DNA of 64,000 nt. Source: Canna indica (taxonomy: Eukaryota > Streptophyta > Magnoliopsida > Zingiberales > Cannaceae). The position numbers and the translations under genes were made by a program. The stretch is taken from positions 53,832,501 to 53,896,500 of the forward strand of contig CP136891.1 of NCBI GenBank assembly GCA_034359265.1. The letters run 5' to 3'. The stretch's first letter is position 1, and each line of letters opens with the position of its first letter. A model generated the notes under the pieces. It did not search any database and was not told the DNA's origin. It was given only the letters and a program-made list of their open reading frames with translations. Below, one piece after another: positions 58,089-64,000 of this stretch.

Positions 58089-61000
58089 TGTCACACCCCA
58101 AACCTGGTAAGACTGGCCAGGATACGCCACGTACCCCGAAGCCTAATCCAACTCAAATAAAACAACAATAACTTGAACAGTGGAAGATTTTTTTTTTTTT
58201 TTGAAAAGAATAGACATGACATCACGAACCAAACCAAATCAAAACTCAAATGAACACACTGAACAGGTTTATTAAAAAGGAGTTCAAATAAATAAATAAG
58301 ACTCCCTAAATAAAAATAAAATGCAGAAACCATGACCCAAGTCAACATGACTCAACAACTCAAAGAGACACTAAAATGACTCAAGTATCCTCCTCGATCA
58401 CGACATGTCATGAGACCCGCTGCCCTGTCGCCACCAGCCGCGCTACTGCACCTCGGTACCTCTCTGATCTAGCTCAGGTGCTGCAAAACAATAGTAATGA
58501 GGGGTAAGTCCAACTAGGACTTAGTGAGTAGATCAGTCCTCAACTCACCAAATCAATCATCATGCATAAAAACACAATATAGCCGATATAAATAACGTAA
58601 GAACAACGTTAGAAGGAATCAGCAATACTATATCCATAGCTCTATGCACGAAATCAACATCCATCAACAAGTATAAAATATTTTTTTTAAAATGACGAAA
58701 AAACATCAATAACACATCCGCTACCCTACTTATATCCACAACAATAAGTATAAGCACCCATCAAAAGTTATAAACATATTGACAACAATAAAATAGGATG
58801 AATGCAATAACTCAATCATATGCATGCAATGCAACACCCCAATCATATGCATGCTCTCCGGACCCGTCGGTCCCACATAGCCACATAGGGTAGGTAGACG
58901 GGTGGCTACCGAACTACCACCCAGCTCACTGTCGTCTCTTTGGGGCATGCCCTCCCGTCACCGGCACTGGCTCTTCCGAGCTAGCCTGTTGGGGCATATG
59001 TTCCCCTCACCTGCTCGGGTCATCGAACTGTCTCTTTGGGGTATGATCTCCCCTCACAATTCGAACTTCCGGAATAAGGCCAATGCTGTCTCTTTGGGGC
59101 ATACCCTTCCCTCACCAACGAGGCTTCTGAAAAATGCAACAAGCACATCACAACACCACACACACAAGTATATAAGTATGAACAATATGTGCTATCAACA
59201 AGTAATAAAAGGTATGTCAAGTGCATACCTCATCCTCCACCTCCTCCTGCTATACATCACCATCACATACCGATACATATGTATAAATAGTGCTCATAAA
59301 TCATGAATGCTCAGCACAAATAAACAATCATAAAATAGAATTATAGCACTGTAAGAAAAGATGCACGTGTATCAAGAAAGTAGTGCAAAAAGAAACTTCA
59401 ACTATGAATCAATGAATTGGAACATGATAAAACAACTCGTCAAAGAAATTACAGATCTAGGATAAAATTCACCTCATTAACTACTATACCCATGAATCAT
59501 CTCAGATTGAATCATAAAAATATATAAAATATGATTTTTCAGCCTGGCACACAAAATGAGGCGACATCCACCAACTGTTTCCAAAATCCGAAGGTCTGAT
59601 GGCGAAACAGACCTCACCAATGAATCGAGAACATCGATTAGGTGAAAATTCATATATTACATGAATATTTTTGCTAACTATAAAGCCTCCAAATAATTAT
59701 TTAGAATAATGAAAATAATGTCTTAATTTATTTAATAAATCATAGCTATAAATAAATATAACGGTGGTACAATCAATAAATCAGAAATAAAATCTCAGCC
59801 CTTCATCTAAACAAGATTACATCACAGCCTTCCATATAATATGATGCAATCTCGGCCTTACATCTAACCAGATGCAATCACCACCCTACATCTACATGAT
59901 AAAATCATAACCTTACATCTAATCATATGCAATCACAGCCCTCTATCTAACCAGATGCAATCACAACCCTCCATCTACATGATGCAATCACAGCTCTCCA
60001 TCTACACAATGCAATCATAGCCCTCCATCTAATCAGATGCAATCACACCTCTCCATCTACCTGATGCAATCACAGTCTTTCATCTAACCATATGAAATCT
60101 CAGCCTTACATCTAACATGATGCATCCACAGCCTTGCATCTATCGTGATGCAATCTCATCCCTCCATCTACATGATGCAATCTAAGCCTTACATCTACAC
60201 AAGATCAAATCCCTGTCCTTCATCTTAACCAATTCAATCCAACCCTTCATCTTACCCAAATCAATCTCAACCCTCCATTTAACTCGCCCCTTAGGTCATC
60301 TTCCTCCGGCCGCCGCCCCCCTTCATCTTACCCAAATCAATCTCAACCCTCCATTTAACTCGCCCCTTCTCCGACCGCCTCCGGGCCGCCCGAGACACTG
60401 GCGCCGACGCCGGCATCGACGCTAGCGCAAGCCGACGCCTCGTCGCCCCGTCGCCCCGTCGCCACCACGCGGCGGTGGCAGGGCCTAGCGTGGCTGCTCG
60501 CGCAGGGCAGCGTTTGCCCGTGCGTGGCAGCAATGCGACACGGGGCGCCGCTGCCGCCACGACACCTCCGCCGGCACCCATTGCCACCACCGCCGTGCCA
60601 CCTCGCCAGGCGCCGCCTCCTGGCACGGCCGGCGCCTGCCAGCACAATGATCAGGAAGGGGTAGAAAGAAAGAAGAAGAATAAGGAAAATAAAAAAATAT
60701 TTTATTCCAAAAAGGGTAAACAAAATGATTCAATTAAGAAACTACCGATCCGATACGAGAAAATACGTCAAAAATCGACGAAAACCCCGAAACATAAAAA
60801 CAACGACATGAATCAAGAATTGGAGAAAAGATGGCCTAAATCCACTCATCGGACGGAAGAAAAAGATGCGTAGGATCTTTCCCCGATCGACACTGACGAA
60901 CTCGCTAAAATCCGGCTCCGACGGCTCCTCCTCCTTGACGATGCCCTCTCTCTCCTCTCTCATTTGCCTCGGATGGCGCGTGGCTTAAAACCCCTAGCTG

Positions 61001-61326
61001 CAGACCTCAGGTTCTAATTTATAGACACTGATTGGGTCCAAATGATCAAAATATCCCTATCTAAGCTATCCAACTTAAACAACCCATAACTCATTCGATC
61101 TAACTCCGATTCGAGATCCAATTGCACCGCAAAATTCGCCTTGACACCCTCTATCACCCTAGCATGCTAAATCACAGAGATAAGACAACTAAAATTTCTC
61201 TTAATTTTTCTACATTACATACTTACTCGGGTCTAATCCCGAAGCTTCCCGCCAATTCGCGCTAACTAGGGTCCACAATCCCCCGCTCAAGAATAAAATA
61301 TTACTATTAAGATTTTGGGTATTACA
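58089..61326 (-). mobile_element. 5' LTR of the gag-pol-less element
   Basis: 3238 bp, collinear with the left LTR but with a longer GC-rich island (60370-60645) preceded by a local duplication of about 50 bp (60243-60295 and 60319-60367). TATA-like CTATAAATTAG near 61026-61016. The donor position reads ATGAGTGG (60849-60842), a G-to-A change. Confidence 0.85.
59791..60290 (-). repeat. Tandem repeat of about 28-31 bp units (right LTR)
   Basis: Same units as at 52291-52800 (CATCTAACCAGATGCAATCA type), about fourteen imperfect copies; unit number and order differ slightly between the two LTRs. Confidence 0.85.
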
Positions 61327-62017
61327 CCAAAATCCAGCTATCCGTACTACAGTGAATTGGAAATAACAAAACCTATTGTTATTACAAGTACATATCGACT
61401 TGTCTCTCTTTCACGTCCCAACCACAGAGTTCTATCCTCCACACAATCCTTGTGTTGTAATGAGTTAGTAGCCCATAATCATCTCAGCATGGATATATAT
61501 TAAGTAAGATGTTGCCTTCCTTACACTAAGTAGTCTCAACTCCTATTCAACAAGCAACAGAGTTTTGGCACTACAGAGACATACGACAAACAGATCCCTT
61601 CTCCAGTATTTATATGTGATAACTGAAGGATCTGAATAAATGCTGACTTCAATCACACACCTCTTTGCAAACTTCAGTTTGAAATAATCAACATAAATAG
61701 GCATCATAAATTATGTGATCATTCAAGCAATAGTAACGCCGGGAAATAAAGAACAGAAAAAACCCCTTCAAAACTCAATTGAACGCAGAAATAAATAATG
61801 ATGATTAAATGATCAGAGAATATCAAGAGAATCATCATTAAACCCAAAGTTCATCAGCCACCAAGTTCGCACCAAAAACTGTCGAGAATACCATAGACTG
61901 TAGATAGATGAAAATTGTCTCTTCATAGTTGAAACTACTTTGAGACTATCAATACAAAGTAGAGCTAAAAGCTTCTTTTTGTCAAATACAACCAACCTAC
62001 AAAAACAAACACTAACA
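61327..62017 (-). mobile_element. SIRE-like copia LTR, 5' part (split)
   Basis: Minus: begins TGTTAGTGTTTG at 62017 and continues to 61327, then resumes at 50658. It is preceded by AAAAGGGAGAGAA (62030-62018), a SIRE-type purine tract, so this is the 3' LTR of an element whose interior extends right from 62018. Confidence 0.68.
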
Positions 62018-62364
62018 TTCTCTCCCTTTTGCTTATTTGGTAAAACCCAATCAGATCAGATCACAAGACATAAGAGAGCTTCAACTTAAATATAATAACT
62101 GTTAAAAAAAAGATAATTCAATAGTTAACAGAAAGTATCCGTCAATCATGGTCATTGTTTAGACCATAAAAACCACACAATCAGCCATATACACAAGGAA
62201 GAAAAAGGATTACACCCAACAGATCATCCAGAGTATCAAATACACACAACCACTATCTTAAGTATCATGACCAGCAACCAAAATAGTAAAAAGTATCATC
62301 ACCATAGACAAGTACCACAACCATAGTCAAAGAGTAGTTAAAACTGCAAAGGTGAAACTGCTTG
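62018..62364 (-). other. Noncoding 3' interior of a SIRE-like element
   Basis: Purine tract then about 330 bp AT-rich DNA without frames, as in the spacer between RNase H and 3' LTR of SIRE elements. It is cut by the T1 LTR at 62365. Confidence 0.45.
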
Positions 62365-64000
62365 TGTCACGCCCCAACTCAGGGTCACGCGACCGGCCAA
62401 GGTATACGTGCCTATACCTTGCAGCCTAACCCGTGCACATGCGAACTCATAATAAATAAATATAGTGGTAAGAATTTAACGAGTTTTATTTCAAATGAAA
62501 AACCAAACCAGATTTCATTATAAGTAAGTTTAGCAAAATAGTAAATTGCGGAAATCATAACTCAAAGTTCAACGGTTCATTTACAAATGAAATTTGAAAT
62601 AAAAGACATGAATGTCCCCATGGGGCTACAACTCAAAAGTACTAAAACGCAGGTGCATGCCAAACTACCAAAGACTCAACTACGACCCCTAACTAGGACT
62701 GCTATGAGATCAATGTGACTTCTCTGCCCTCCAACTGCGCCAAGTGCTCCAGCCCACCTCACCGATCAAGCTCTGCAAAAAAACAAAAATGACAATGCGT
62801 GAATTCAAAGAACTCAGTGAGCGGTTCTACCAACCCCCACGAGAAACCAATCACAGAAATATAGCATATGATAAAACATCTATCTCAAACAGGAATAAAG
62901 TCACAAGGGTGTGACTAGCTATCAGGTAATCTAGGCACCACATGCCTGAAGGCATCCAACACTCTAGCAGTGAGGTGCAGTAGGCCTAAGCCTACCATGC
63001 CCTAAGACAATAAATCATACTAGGATAATAAAGATTGGCCCATCCGAGCTTATCCTAAATAAAGAAACTCAGAAGCAATCAGGATTTGCCCGTCCGAACT
63101 TGCTCCACGAGACGCGAATGAACAATCGGGATTCGCCCGTTCGAACTTGTCCCTTTAACATATCACAAGAATAATCGGGATTTGCCCATCCGAACTTATT
63201 TCTTAAAAGAAACTCGAGAACAATCGGGATTTGCCCATCCGAACTTGCTCCACGAGGAAACACAAAAACAATCAAGATTTGCCTATCCGAACTAGTTCCA
63301 AAGAGATAACCTAGGAATAATCGGGATTCGCCCATCCGAACTTATTCCTTTAAACACAGGTTGGGAATTAACCATCCAACCTTCCGAGCCAAGCACGCTA
63401 TCGAGCTCCTCGCCAAGCCTCTCCGCCATTCATAAAGATATAGCAAAATATGACCTAAGTCAATTGTCTCCTACGGTGTCTTAGGGGAGTCTTTACATGG
63501 AAGCGCCGCAATACTCTATGCCCGATCCCAACACCTAGACCCGTAATACCACCAACCCATGCGATTTTATTTCATGCATAAACTTTTCAATTTACTATTG
63601 AGCCCGAATCTGCTGTACCCAATCTGAATCTAGTTTCCAAAGTATGACCTATGGATCCAAACTATATTTTCTGGTCGAAATGATAGGTAACTCGACTATG
63701 ATCGGTAAACTATACACATCACAACAACGTCTTCAAAATCAGCTCTGAATCAACAACTCAGCATGAAATTTCAGCAAGATTAAGTTCTCAGCATACCATG
63801 GTAATTAATTCAAAATTCACAGAAATTAAATCTTTAATTATCATCAAAATAGAATTATAAAATTTGAGATAAAACTCATGACATACATATTTATCAAACA
63901 AGACTAGCAAGAAACAATTTCATCTTTAAACAAGAATCAAGTTTTAATGATCAAGAACCCACATCAAGAATACACATGGCATTAAGATCAAACCCTATCT
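62365..64000 (-). mobile_element. Tekay-like LTR, subfamily T1, inverted, continues beyond the window
   Basis: Plus start TGTCACGCCCCAACTCAGG is the complement of a T1 LTR end. Collinear with the complement of about 1050-2735. It has an acceptor-like TTTTTTTGCAG (AG at 62774-62773) with the CGCTCACTGAGT block before it. The donor and promoter would lie right of base 64000. Confidence 0.75.
63005..63360 (-). repeat. Tandem repeat, about 50-60 bp units, inverted T1 LTR
   Basis: About seven units of AATCGGGATTTGCCCATCCG plus AACTT with variable spacers; counterpart of 1795-2080 but with more copies. Confidence 0.8.

Noticed and set aside
60291..60873. Ala/Arg/Pro-rich frames of 118-132 codons on both strands
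   Set aside because: GC-rich, stop-poor island within an LTR; overlapping frames in several phases and no domain. Kept only as a possible captured fragment in the findings.
63069..63335. 88-codon repetitive frame on the minus strand
   Set aside because: A by-product of the T1 tandem repeat; the matching repeat at 1795-2080 has no equivalent long frame.

Overview
This window is repeat-dense nuclear DNA from a flowering plant; the species cannot be named from the sequence. The evidence is: nested long-terminal-repeat (LTR) retrotransposons of plant lineages (Ty3/gypsy Tekay/Del-like chromoviruses and Tat-like elements, Ty1/copia SIRE-like and shorter-LTR elements), plant-type DNA transposons (a Mutator-type foldback element, a PIF/Harbinger-type element), GT-AG introns, and one intact secreted polygalacturonase gene. 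There are no operons, ribosome binding sites, CRISPR arrays, rRNA or recognisable tRNA genes.

Layout. 1-435: cut SIRE-like LTR. 436-2735: long Tekay-like LTR (subfamily T1). 3032-10581: a minus-strand Tekay-like element (E3), internally deleted, with a SIRE-like solo LTR (3797-5235) in one of its LTRs. 11131-24387: an old plus-strand Tat-like element broken by a SIRE-like solo LTR (11596-12871) and by a complete Tekay-like element G1 (13130-22783). 24388-26675: the 5' end of a second, inverted Tat-like element. 26676-29900: the only cellular gene, an exo-polygalacturonase (27911-29653, four exons). 30087-37117: a SIRE-like LTR cut by a second Tekay-like element G2, whose LTR carries a Mutator-type foldback element (32783-33758). 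37118-46825: minus-strand copia element B with plus-strand copia element A (41421-46542) inside its 5' untranslated region. 47908-50303: remnant of a minus-strand SIRE-like element. 50304-62017: another SIRE-like LTR split by a 10.7 kb retrotransposon derivative without gag-pol (50659-61326), which itself holds a Harbinger-type element (54875-57829) and a perfect (ATT)69 array. 62365-64000: a second T1 LTR, inverted relative to the one at the left end.

All gag-pol reading frames are broken, most often by CAG to TAG or TGG to TAG/TGA changes, as expected from long-term cytosine methylation. Several insertions can be placed to the base from target-site duplications: GGAC(A/C) for G1, CAGTG for copia A, a perfect 9-bp TTGCTCATA for the Mutator-type element, TAA for the Harbinger-type element.

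The most interesting signal is shared by the Tekay-like LTRs. About 150-180 bp after a TATA-like box, most carry a short ATG-free leader ending in a strict splice-donor block (GTGAGTGGWT). About 1.6-2.2 kb later several carry a conserved branch-point-like block and a poly-T/GCAG acceptor. This suggests an intron lying inside the LTR. The second signal is a mosaic pattern in the two LTRs of G1: about 1.19 kb nearly identical, flanked by segments diverged by roughly 8-10 percent, which looks like LTR-to-LTR gene conversion or an assembly artefact.
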